Below are positions 54,316-62,810 of a DNA stretch of 64,000 nucleotides, one piece after another. The notes under the pieces are model-generated. The model saw nothing but the letters and a program-made list of their open reading frames with translations. It was not told the DNA's origin and searched no databases. Position numbers and translations under genes: made by a program. Source of the stretch: Oleiphilaceae bacterium (GTDB lineage Bacteria > Pseudomonadota > Gammaproteobacteria > Pseudomonadales > Oleiphilaceae); NCBI GenBank assembly GCA_022447365.1, contig JAKVBL010000006.1:247797-311796 (forward strand), in the 5' to 3' direction. Position 1 is the first letter of the stretch. The number at the start of each line of letters is the position of its first letter.

Positions 54316-54993
54316 TTAGTTGATTGTGAGCAACTCATCGATCATTGACATGATTTCGTTTTCAGCAACAACGTTCGTTTCAACTGATTTCTCGTGTTGT
54401 TCTAACATCTCAAGTTGTGTTTCGACGATCTCAGGAATGTCTTCAGAACCTTGAAGTTTTATATCGAAGGCAAAGTCGATATCTAAGTCACGCGTTTGAA
54501 CACTGATGGTAAAAGCATCAGTTTGTCGTGCGCCTTCGCTAAGCTTGATGCCATCAAGAGTAGCTTCATCAAAGTGGTAGAACCATTCTCCTGTAGCAAA
54601 CACAATCAGTGAGCCGAAGCGGCCCTGATATTCTTGAGCCTGCATAGAAGTGCTTTGATTCAAGCGTTTAAATTGACCATAAGCACCGATGCCTTCGTCT
54701 GAAATCATCGTACCTTTGTATTCGTTGTTAAGAATTTCTAGATGTTTTAAAGCCTGAAGCGAGTTGCGTTTGTTCTCAGCAGAACTCTGGTTGATGAGTT
54801 GTTCCACGGAACGAGGTATATCAGTATCAAGAGTGAAACGCTGACCGGCAGTATTTTTTAAGGTAATGCTCTGTTTCGATAGGCTTGAGACTAAGTCGTC
54901 CTTGGTTAAGCTGTCTTGCTCCCTAATTTCTACGCGACGTCCTGTCCAATCCATATAAAATACTGGACCTGTTACTTCTACTACTGAAAACAC
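54316..54993 (-). CDS. Small VCBS-type protein with retention-module-like N-terminus
   Basis: The first ~60 residues (VVEVTGPVFYMDWTGRRVEI, then ITLKNTAGQRFTLDTD) resemble the N-terminal retention module of LapA-type adhesins. A VCBS-like domain follows (GRFGSLIVFATGEWFYHFDEA, ending TDAFTISVQTRDLD). The C-terminal ~45 residues are acidic and helical. At 225 residues it is far too short for an adhesin. No Ala-Ala LapG-type cleavage site is seen and there are no RTX repeats. It lies between the broken LapB-like gene and an OmpA-like gene. It may be a shrunken adhesin or a decoy for the secretion machine. Confidence 0.6.
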   Translation of the reverse strand: MFSVVEVTGPVFYMDWTGRRVEIREQDSLTKDDLVSSLSKQSITLKNTAGQRFTLDTDIPRSVEQLINQSSAENKRNSLQALKHLEILNNEYKGTMISDEGIGAYGQFKRLNQSTSMQAQEYQGRFGSLIVFATGEWFYHFDEATLDGIKLSEGARQTDAFTISVQTRDLDIDFAFDIKLQGSEDIPEIVETQLEMLEQHEKSVETNVVAENEIMSMIDELLTIN

Positions 54994-55176
54994 TGCAGCG
55001 ACCTCTTCGCTCTGATAATAATGTGATACGAAATTTACCTTAATGTAACGCTATGTTAACGAGATCTGATCGTTGTTACGTGAGGCAAAAGGCAAACAAT
55101 TGTGATTTGGAGGTCTAAATAAGAAGGTGAAAGAGAAGGAAAAAGAGTCTGAAAAAGAGAGGAAGAGTAGGGAAGA

Positions 55177-55890
55177 TTAGATGGCGTTAAATTGCTTTGT
55201 CGATGATTTGCTCGATGAACCAAGCTCAATAGTCCATATATCATATTGCTTCGCGATAACGCGTTCTTGTGTGATTAAGTGCGCGATCATTCGTCGATTT
55301 TGTTGTCGCCCCTCTTTTGATGCGTTTGAGGCAATGGGCTGATCCGCGCCAAACCCAGCGGTCAGTATTTTTTGGGAGTCGATCTGATATTGCTTGATGA
55401 GAACATTCGCAACAGCATCGGCTCGTTTTTTAGACAGTGTTAGATTGCTGGAGGGGGAGCCAGTGCTATCTGTATGCCCCTCTATGAGAAGCATGAACTT
55501 CTGATTTTGGTTGTAGGTTTTCGCAAGGTTTTCAATAACTGGGTAATACTCTTTCGAAATTTCGGCACTGTTACTCGCGAACTGAATACCCAAATCGATG
55601 CTTTGAATTTCATTGTAAGACTCAACACAACCTTCGTTATCAATCACGGCATTTGTGCTGTTCTTATCGCACTGATCTCTTTGATCGATGACACCATCGT
55701 CGTCTTGGTCATCTAGAGTCTTATGTTCTTTTAGAAAGGGCTCAACTTTGTATGGTTCAGGAGCGGTTTCAGCATGTTTTGATGGTAAGCCTGAACCGAA
55801 CTCTTGGTTGTCCTCAGTGTTTTCGGTACTGTGATGAGCGCATGCGATTAATGAGAAATAACAAATGAAGAGTAAGCATCGTGAGTACAT
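55177..55890 (-). CDS. OmpA-like peptidoglycan-binding lipoprotein
   Basis: A lipobox (FSLIAC, Cys around 17) is followed by a short linker, a calcium-binding thrombospondin-3-type repeat (DDQDDDGVIDQRDQC) and a C-terminal OmpA domain. The latter has peptidoglycan-contact residues in GHTDSTGSPSSNLTLSKKRADAV and the late Arg pair in QQNRRM. It anchors the outer membrane to the cell wall. It lies 24 bp downstream of the TolC-like gene on the same strand. OmpA-like proteins are common partners in LapBC-type adhesin loci. Confidence 0.88.
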   Translation of the reverse strand: MYSRCLLFICYFSLIACAHHSTENTEDNQEFGSGLPSKHAETAPEPYKVEPFLKEHKTLDDQDDDGVIDQRDQCDKNSTNAVIDNEGCVESYNEIQSIDLGIQFASNSAEISKEYYPVIENLAKTYNQNQKFMLLIEGHTDSTGSPSSNLTLSKKRADAVANVLIKQYQIDSQKILTAGFGADQPIASNASKEGRQQNRRMIAHLITQERVIAKQYDIWTIELGSSSKSSTKQFNAI

Positions 55891-55914
55891 TTTTTGATCC
55901 TCATTGATCGTTGG

Positions 55915-57219
55915 CTATGAATCTTCTTGAGCGAGAGAACCTTCAACATTTACGCGTAATGCGTCGAGAATATAACTCATACTCGCTATGACTCTATATT
56001 GTGTATAGATGTATTCGTAATCGGCAGCCAAGTACTGTTTTTTTGCTTCAAACACCTCATTTTGTGCATCAAGCAAATCGAGTAATGTTCGCCTACCTGC
56101 CTTAAATTGAGCCATGTAAAGAGTGGCACTTTCTTCACTTTGATTGACGTAGTCTTCTAGGTGAATAAGTGTTTGCTTGAGGGTTAGATAAGCATCCCAC
56201 GAGGCGTCAACATTTGCTTTAACTTCTCGGTAAACACGGTTTGAGCGCATTCGTGCAGCTTCTTCTTCATAACGTGCTTTTTTCTGTCGTGATGAATTGG
56301 ATCCACCTTGATAGAGGTTCCAATTCATTTCTAGCAGAACTCGCCACTCGTTTTCTTCGCCATCAAACCCCGAAACGTCGTCTTTCCATCTGCGGTCAGC
56401 GACGATATCTAAGTCAGGATAAAGATGCGAGTTTAGCCCCGTTGTATTGGCGGAAGCGGATTGCACGTTTAAGCGACTCGCAATTAAGCTTTGATTATTG
56501 TTCAACGCTAAGGTTTGAGCACGTTCGTTACTCTCGGGGATGTAAGCTTGATCGATTTCTGGACGAATCAGGGTGGCCGGGCGTTCGCCTGTCAATTGCG
56601 CGAAGACGGTTTCGGCATCACGCAGGTTATTCTTTGCGGAAAGTAGATTGGCTTTGACGCGTGCGAGACGTCCTTTCATTTGGGTCAAATCAGCTTTGTT
56701 AGAAACGCCTTGTTTCTTTCGTGCACTGACAAGTTCAAAAGTTTCTTCGTGCCGCTTTAAATTCTCTTCTGATAAGCGCACGACATCGCGTGCATTTAAA
56801 ACATCGGTATAGGCTTTAGCGATCGATAGAGAAGTTTGTTCTGCTTGCGCCAAGGCTTGGTAATAACTTGCTTGCATCGCGAAGTCAGCGCGATCATGTT
56901 CGCTCACATTCGCAAAGCCGCGAAATACAGGAATAGTGAGCTGTAACTTTGCTTGGGTTCGCGTTTTATTGGTTTCGCCAACGCCTTGTCGATCGAGATC
57001 TTCTTTCCCTGTGTCAGCGCTTAAATCTAAGCTTGGTAGAAAGTTTCCTTGCGCAGCGCCTAAGTCTTCTCGCGATGCGTAGTAGCTTTGCAGAGCGACC
57101 GACATTTCAGGATTACTTTGTAGTGCTTCGAAGGTTGTTTCTTCTAAGGTTTTAGAGTGAGCCAGAGAGGATGAGATAACACTCGATACGAGAATGCAGA
57201 TCGTCGCTCTAAGTCGCAT
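55915..57219 (-). CDS. TolC/LapE-like outer-membrane channel
   Basis: A signal peptide ending near AHS-KTLEE precedes two TolC repeats. Characteristic motifs are AAQGNFLPSLDLSADTG, TIPVFRGFANVSEHDRA in repeat 1, and LLEMNWNLYQGGSNSSRQKKA with FKAGRRTLLDLLDAQNEVF in repeat 2. It is the likely outer-membrane component (LapE role) for the LapBC pair encoded at 59149-62693 on the same strand, although a gene on the opposite strand lies between them. The OmpA-like gene follows after 24 bp. Confidence 0.9.
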   Translation of the reverse strand: MRLRATICILVSSVISSSLAHSKTLEETTFEALQSNPEMSVALQSYYASREDLGAAQGNFLPSLDLSADTGKEDLDRQGVGETNKTRTQAKLQLTIPVFRGFANVSEHDRADFAMQASYYQALAQAEQTSLSIAKAYTDVLNARDVVRLSEENLKRHEETFELVSARKKQGVSNKADLTQMKGRLARVKANLLSAKNNLRDAETVFAQLTGERPATLIRPEIDQAYIPESNERAQTLALNNNQSLIASRLNVQSASANTTGLNSHLYPDLDIVADRRWKDDVSGFDGEENEWRVLLEMNWNLYQGGSNSSRQKKARYEEEAARMRSNRVYREVKANVDASWDAYLTLKQTLIHLEDYVNQSEESATLYMAQFKAGRRTLLDLLDAQNEVFEAKKQYLAADYEYIYTQYRVIASMSYILDALRVNVEGSLAQEDS

Positions 57220-57466
57220 GTTTGGATCACTCCTTGATAAGGTCGCGGCCAGATGTTTGGCGGAATTTTTTATTTATATTCAGCATAGTAGATGTTTGTT
57301 TTTTGCGCTAGAAAGTCGCACTTGAATAGAAAAATTCTGTGACAATGTATTTTTTTTATAAGTAGTTGATTTTGTTGGATTTACATTTTTATGTCTAAAT
57401 CGTATCGTTGCGCCCAATGATTCACATTTTTGGTCTTAGTATTACGAGGCCTCTCTCGGAGAGATT

Positions 57467-59080
57467 ATGACGAAAGGACTTATCCAAATTCTTCCTGCAA
57501 GCCTTGCTTCAGTATTGCTTGTTGCGTGCGGTGGAGGTGGAGGAGGCTCTGCGGGCACGATTCAAAAGTGTTCCTCTTACCCTGAGTTGAACAATCCTAA
57601 CTCGAACTGTCCTGCTTGGCATGATGAGCAAACCTTAGCTGAAGCAGGCGCGACGGCGCGTAGTATTGATAGCCCTGCTATTTCTATCGATGAAGATGGC
57701 AATATCTCCGCTATTTTTAGGCTTGAGATGGATAATGGTGCTCAAGAGGGTTTCAAGGACATCACCTATGAATACGACAATGCGCAATGGAGTGAACCGC
57801 CACCAAATTTATTCTTAGATAATGTGCTACCGAGTGTTGCGACTTTTATTGATGAAGGCGTTCGTACTTTTGCGTTCACATCGGGTTCCTCGAGCACCGA
57901 TACTGTGACGGTGCAACAAGGTGCATTCAATATGAGTGGCACTGAATTGATCAGCTCGACGTACACTGATGATGTTCAATTATTTGGCTCTACAGTCGTG
58001 GATTATGGCTCGGAGGAGCATCCGGTTTATGCTTACATTGTGCAGTCAAATTCGAATTACGATGTGTGTTTGACTTATAAACCAAACAGCTCTGCTAGCT
58101 ATCAAGATCGGTGTTCGGACATTGATCCAAGTGTTGAATTGAATGCGAGCGCTCAGCAATTCAGTTCACTTTCGTTATCTGCGGAGTTTTCTTCAAATAC
58201 TCTGAAAGCGGGCTTAGTGTTCGGAGAAAATCTAAGTTACACCGACGGTTCTACTGTAACGCTTGATCGTATTGTTGCGGCAAATATCTCAGCGAATGCT
58301 TCGGGTATTACCAGTCATGTTTCTAAGGTTATTGCCCAAGACACTACCGGTACGAATCAGTATGCCAATCCCCAAGTCGAATTAGCATCAGGTTCAGCAG
58401 CATTGTTTGTGACTTTCGATGAACTGACAAATGATCAAGTGGGTTTGTTCATTCTTGATGAGAATCTTGATAGGGCGCACCCAGCGACACTTGCTTCAAG
58501 TATCATCAATGGCGGGCTGACTTTCGATACAGCGCGCAATGCGCGACTTGTTAAGGCACTTGATGGCGATATGGTCTGGGCATTTTTTGCGACGAAAGAT
58601 GGTAATGAGAGACCGATTATCAGACGTATTAATTTTTCGGGAGCGGATCAAGCAGGCTATCAATTAGATGATGCTCAGGTATTGCAAGCAGGGTTAGTTG
58701 GTAGTGCAGGCTACACGCAACATGCGCTAGATATGGCTTTCGCCGGTAATGGCAATATGGCGATCGCGTACAAAGAGAGCCTTTGTGAAGACGCCGACAA
58801 TGTTGGGGCGGGCAGTTGCTCTCAATATACTTCGCGAGTTCGAGTAGCCTATTTTCGAGTACAAACCGGTCTGTTTGATCAATCGACTAACAGCATCGTT
58901 TCTCAACAGAGTTTTGAAAATGAAAGTGCTATCGTAGATATTCCTACGGATAATCAAGCACTCGCTATCGATGTTAATTCGGGGCAGGGTCAAGCGGCCA
59001 TTATCTTCCAAGAAAGACGTGCGCCACAAAGCGGTTCGGGACCTGCTGAAAATACGGTTCGTGTTCTTCGACTAGATTAG
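57467..59080 (+). CDS. Hypothetical lipoprotein with Gly-rich linker
   Basis: The lipobox is LLVAC (Cys around 22), directly followed by six Gly residues. The ~515-residue mature part has no recognised domain. Repeating segments of ~60-80 residues with DG or DN turns (for example ISIDEDGNISAIFRLE, LDMAFAGNGNMAIAYKE) suggest a beta-propeller-like fold. Two Cys clusters (CSSYPELNNPNSNC and CLTYKPN...DRCSD) may form disulfides. GGAGAG before the ATG serves as ribosome binding site, and CTCTC just upstream could fold back on it. It is transcribed against the flanking lap-type genes, inserted between the TolC-like and lapC genes. Confidence 0.7.
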   Translation: MTKGLIQILPASLASVLLVACGGGGGGSAGTIQKCSSYPELNNPNSNCPAWHDEQTLAEAGATARSIDSPAISIDEDGNISAIFRLEMDNGAQEGFKDITYEYDNAQWSEPPPNLFLDNVLPSVATFIDEGVRTFAFTSGSSSTDTVTVQQGAFNMSGTELISSTYTDDVQLFGSTVVDYGSEEHPVYAYIVQSNSNYDVCLTYKPNSSASYQDRCSDIDPSVELNASAQQFSSLSLSAEFSSNTLKAGLVFGENLSYTDGSTVTLDRIVAANISANASGITSHVSKVIAQDTTGTNQYANPQVELASGSAALFVTFDELTNDQVGLFILDENLDRAHPATLASSIINGGLTFDTARNARLVKALDGDMVWAFFATKDGNERPIIRRINFSGADQAGYQLDDAQVLQAGLVGSAGYTQHALDMAFAGNGNMAIAYKESLCEDADNVGAGSCSQYTSRVRVAYFRVQTGLFDQSTNSIVSQQSFENESAIVDIPTDNQALAIDVNSGQGQAAIIFQERRAPQSGSGPAENTVRVLRLD

Positions 59081-59148
59081 TTTCGTTTGTCATTTGGTTA
59101 GTAACACTGGCGTCAAATATTGACCCAGTGTTCTACTCCCGCGCAGCT

Positions 59149-60489
59149 CTAGCGCTGCAAGGCCCGCAACAGCGGCTTCATGATGTATTCCAATACTGAA
59201 CGCTCAGCCACGCTGATATCAACCGTTGCTTGCATGCCTGGTATGACGTTCAAGCGCCCGTTAGGGTTATCAAAGTAAGCTTGGTCTACGTGTACTTTCA
59301 CAAGATAGTAGCTATTTCCACGTTGGTCCGTAATTGAGTCAGCAGAAATGGTTTCGACCTTGCCATCCAACCCACCATAGACTGCAAAATCGAAGGCCGA
59401 AATTTTTACCTTGGCGTATTGATCTCGGCGAACAAAGCCAATGTCTTTGGGTTTTACTTTCACCTCGACAAGCAACTCATCACCCACCGGGACGATGTCG
59501 ATAAGTTCTGCGCCAGGTCTTGCGACCCCGCCTATCGTGTTGACGTGCAAGGTTTGGACAATGCCATCTACAGGGGAGCGTAATTCTGTGCGATCGACAC
59601 TCGCAGCGCTAACGGTTTGTTTGCCACGCGCAATATCAAGGCGCGTTCTTACTTCAGAAAGTTGTTGTTGGGCTTTTGCTTTAAAACTTGCCAAAACTTC
59701 TTCTTCTTCTTTTTGAAGGCGATCTCTTTCTGATCTCAATTCAGGAATTTCATTTTTTGTGGAATTGACTTCAGACTGTGCACGACTCAATTGTTGCTGA
59801 ATATCGAGCACCACAGATTCAGATACGGCCCCCATTTTTAGTAAAGGCTCGTTCATTTTCAGTTGCTGCTCAACAAGCTGCACTTGTCGTTGCTGATCTT
59901 GTTGACGTTGATTCGCCGCAACAAGTTCTTGCCGTGCTTTGCTTGCTTTTAAATGAATGTCTTCGACTTGTTTATGTAGTTCTTCCTGACGAACTTTGTA
60001 GAGTTGAATCTGGGTTTCGATGAAGCGTTTGTTCTGCTTGATTTGTTCTTCCGTGAAATTAGGCGCGATACCGGCAACCTCTGCCGCTAAACGCATTTCT
60101 TCTGCAACGAGCGAGGATGTTTCGGCAACCGATTGTGCTAGTGAGCCGCCGGCGGTTGTTGCATCTAGTTCCATGAGTAGATCACCCGCTTCCACGGTTT
60201 GGCCTTCACGCACATGAATAGCGCTTATAATACCGCCATCAAGATTTTGAATGACTTGTGTATGACTGAGCGGAATGGCTTTTCCTTGGCCGCGAACAAT
60301 CTCATCAATACTCGATGTATAAGCCCAAGCAATGAGCGCGAGTACCATGACGAGCAACACCCATAAGGTGATTTGCGCCACTTTGGGCGTACGCATTAAC
60401 TCGCCTTGCGAGGCATCTGTAATAAAATCTAAGTCTTCTTGATGCAGCTTCTTCAATTGTTTTTTGCTGAGGTGATCACTAGTGCTCAT
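59149..60489 (-). CDS. lapC: LapC-like HlyD family secretion adaptor
   Basis: The 446-residue adaptor has a membrane helix near 38-60 (ITLWVLLVMVLALIAWAY) and a lipoyl half with VIQNLDGGIISAIHVREGQTV. A Gln-rich coiled-coil hairpin follows (about 130-280, for example QQLSRAQSEVNSTKNEIPELRSE). The C-terminal part has VKISAFDFAVYGGLDGKVETI and MQATVDISVAERSVLEYIMKPL, typical for type I adaptors. Its start overlaps the lapB stop by 4 bp. It would bridge LapB to the TolC-like protein at 55915. Confidence 0.92.
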   Translation of the reverse strand: MSTSDHLSKKQLKKLHQEDLDFITDASQGELMRTPKVAQITLWVLLVMVLALIAWAYTSSIDEIVRGQGKAIPLSHTQVIQNLDGGIISAIHVREGQTVEAGDLLMELDATTAGGSLAQSVAETSSLVAEEMRLAAEVAGIAPNFTEEQIKQNKRFIETQIQLYKVRQEELHKQVEDIHLKASKARQELVAANQRQQDQQRQVQLVEQQLKMNEPLLKMGAVSESVVLDIQQQLSRAQSEVNSTKNEIPELRSERDRLQKEEEEVLASFKAKAQQQLSEVRTRLDIARGKQTVSAASVDRTELRSPVDGIVQTLHVNTIGGVARPGAELIDIVPVGDELLVEVKVKPKDIGFVRRDQYAKVKISAFDFAVYGGLDGKVETISADSITDQRGNSYYLVKVHVDQAYFDNPNGRLNVIPGMQATVDISVAERSVLEYIMKPLLRALQR

Positions 60490-62693
60490 GCTTCACCTCC
60501 GTCTTTAGTATCGGACTTACCTTGTGCAGGTATTTTTCCTGATAAGCGATCGAGTATTTCTTGCTTGGCGCCGTGCATTAGAATTTCACCATCATCCATT
60601 ACCGCGAGCGAGTCGAGCAAGCTCAGTATTGCAAGACGCTGTGTAAATACGATGATTGTTTTATCAGATGCAAGCTTGCTTAAACGCGTGATTAAACGTC
60701 GCTCTGAGTCTTGATCTAGTGCACTAGTTGGTTCATCAAAAATTAAGATTTTTGGATCGCGAAGCAGTGCGCGTGCGAGTGCAACACATTGACGCTGCCC
60801 GCCTGAGAGCATGCGTCCTTGTTCTCCACATTGTCGATTTAATCCTTCTGGATGCGTCGCGGTAAATTCCAACACGCCGGCCATTTCTGCGGCTTTCAGA
60901 ATTTGGTCGTCAGTCGCATAAGGTGTGCCGGATGTAATGTTTTCGCGGATAGATCCTGCAAATAGCATCGGTTGTTGCTCGACACATCCGATCAAGGAGC
61001 GTAAGTCGCTGGGGTCGAGTTGCCGAATGTCGATCCCATCTAACTTGATGACGCCCTCGGTCGGTGTATAGAGCCCCATTAATAAACGCAGTAATGTTGT
61101 TTTTCCGCAGCCAATTCGACCGATCACCGCCAGTCGACTGCCAGCAGGAATATCTAGTGAGACAGATTTAATGATGGGCACTGTTTGTTCAGGGAAAGTG
61201 ATGCCTACGCCTTCAAGCTCATAGTGTCCTTCGGTGTGGTTGCGTTGAAGATATTGCTTGTCTTTTTCACGCTCAACCGGCATTTGCATAATTCGCTCGA
61301 TGCCCTCGTACGCCTCTTTAGTTTGACCCCAGCGAGCGATCAAACCTGCTACCTGCGCCATTGGGGCGATTACGCGCCCAGTCAGCATGCTTGCGGCGAT
61401 CAGACCGCCCATGCTTAGTTCATGGTTTGAGATTTCGTATACGCCAACGATCAGTAGAGCGACAGTCGTCATTTGCTGAACAAAACCAGAGGTGCTGGTG
61501 CCGATGGTTGAGTACAAGCGAGAGCGATTGCTCCAATAGGAGTTTTCACCGACATTTTGTTCGTACTTGCGCTGATTCAGGCCTTCCATACGATTGCTTT
61601 TAACCGTTTCTAAACCGTTCAGGGTTTCAATGAGCAAACCATTCTTGACGGTCGAGGCTCCGTAGCTATGCGTGATTGACTCATCGACCGGGCGCCGAAT
61701 AACGATGGTAATGATGAGAATAATGAGTACTGCGACGATTGGCACAATCACTAGGTTTCCGCTGAATATGTAGATCGCAATCAAAAATATAATTACAAAT
61801 GGAATATCAACGAGCGTACTCATCGTTGCAGAGGTGATGAAGTCTCGGATGCTCTCGAACTCACTGACCATTTTTGCAAACGAGCCTACTGAAGACGGCC
61901 GGTACTCTAATTTTAAGGCCTGAACGTGCGAGAATATCTTAGATGATAAGATAACATCTGATTTTCTACCTGCGACATCAAGAAAGTAAGTACGTATTAA
62001 CTTTAACACCAAGTCGAAGAAGAAAATGATGCCGATACCGATTGAGAATGCCCATAAAGTATCAAAGGCTGAGTTAGGTACAACGCGGTCATACACATTG
62101 CGAACATAAAATGGGCTTGCGAGAACAAATAAATTAATCAATACCGATGCTATGATGACGTCACGGTAAATAGGGAATGACAGTCGGAGCGTATCCCAGA
62201 ACCAATGTTTACCGGCTTCTCCGGTCACCAGTTTACGTTCTTTATCGAATTGGTATTCGCGTTTGATAAAAAAGCAAAATCCGGTGTAAAACTCATTCAA
62301 GGTCTCGAGATCAAGCTTTTCCTCACCCAAGCCTGCTTCAGGTCGAATAATGGTCGCTTTATTGGAATCTTTGTCGATATGATTCAGTACGCACGCATTG
62401 CCATTGTGAAGTAACATTATGGCAGGCAATACCTCTGGAACAATTGAATCGAGTTCGCGGCTTAGCATGCGAGTAGACAAGCCTGCACGCTCTGCGGCAC
62501 GCGGGAGCAGGGTAGTGGTTAGCTTGTTCTCGACGAGGGGAAGGCCTGCACTTAGTGCTGTTGCTGTGCTTGGTTTGTCATAGAGTTTTGAAACTATGAC
62601 TAAGCTATCAAGCAAAGGATCAAAATGCGTGCGCTCTGGCGAGCCAGTATCCCACTGTTCCATCTGAGAATTATTATCCTGCTGATTCGTCAT
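60486..62693 (-). CDS. lapB: LapB-like type I secretion permease/ATPase for a large adhesin
   Basis: The 735-residue protein has an N-terminal C39-like domain without the catalytic Cys (DSLVIVSKLYDKPST), the LapB type that docks RTX/adhesin cargo. A six-helix membrane domain spans about 170-440. The ATPase has Walker A GRIGCGKTT, signature LSGGQRQ and Walker B ILIFDEPTSALD. The H-loop His is Gln685 (VFTQRLAI), an unusual change confirmed at codon level (CAG). The adhesin gene ends 117 bp upstream, and lapC overlaps by 4 bp. It exports the VCBS adhesin, presumably. Confidence 0.92.
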   Translation of the reverse strand: MTNQQDNNSQMEQWDTGSPERTHFDPLLDSLVIVSKLYDKPSTATALSAGLPLVENKLTTTLLPRAAERAGLSTRMLSRELDSIVPEVLPAIMLLHNGNACVLNHIDKDSNKATIIRPEAGLGEEKLDLETLNEFYTGFCFFIKREYQFDKERKLVTGEAGKHWFWDTLRLSFPIYRDVIIASVLINLFVLASPFYVRNVYDRVVPNSAFDTLWAFSIGIGIIFFFDLVLKLIRTYFLDVAGRKSDVILSSKIFSHVQALKLEYRPSSVGSFAKMVSEFESIRDFITSATMSTLVDIPFVIIFLIAIYIFSGNLVIVPIVAVLIILIITIVIRRPVDESITHSYGASTVKNGLLIETLNGLETVKSNRMEGLNQRKYEQNVGENSYWSNRSRLYSTIGTSTSGFVQQMTTVALLIVGVYEISNHELSMGGLIAASMLTGRVIAPMAQVAGLIARWGQTKEAYEGIERIMQMPVEREKDKQYLQRNHTEGHYELEGVGITFPEQTVPIIKSVSLDIPAGSRLAVIGRIGCGKTTLLRLLMGLYTPTEGVIKLDGIDIRQLDPSDLRSLIGCVEQQPMLFAGSIRENITSGTPYATDDQILKAAEMAGVLEFTATHPEGLNRQCGEQGRMLSGGQRQCVALARALLRDPKILIFDEPTSALDQDSERRLITRLSKLASDKTIIVFTQRLAILSLLDSLAVMDDGEILMHGAKQEILDRLSGKIPAQGKSDTKDGGEA

Positions 62694-62749
62694 TTAGTCC
62701 TCTGAACTGCTATTTAATTCTGTTATCTCAAACTCTAACGCGTCAACCT

Positions 62750-62777
62750 GATACCTGATTAAGTCCGGCATGACCGA
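62750..62777. repeat. Copy 2 of a ~27-bp dispersed repeat
   Basis: GATACCTGATTAAGTCCGG plus CATGACCGA matches the element at 10214-10240 with about three mismatches and one gap. It sits in the 117-bp spacer between the adhesin stop codon and lapB. Confidence 0.45.
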
Positions 62778-62810
62778 GTTGGAATCTTTTTGTCACGCAA
62801 TCTTTAATCA

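Noticed and set aside
54067..54348. 93-codon plus-strand frame after the broken transporter
   Set aside because: It has no recognisable similarity, overlaps the pseudogene and the end of the VCBS-type gene, and has no ribosome binding site; most likely debris.
54316..54993. LapG cleavage site in the NTAG segment of the small VCBS protein
   Set aside because: LapG cuts after a di-alanine (TAAG/PAAG type). The segment has a single Ala and lies within a predicted strand.
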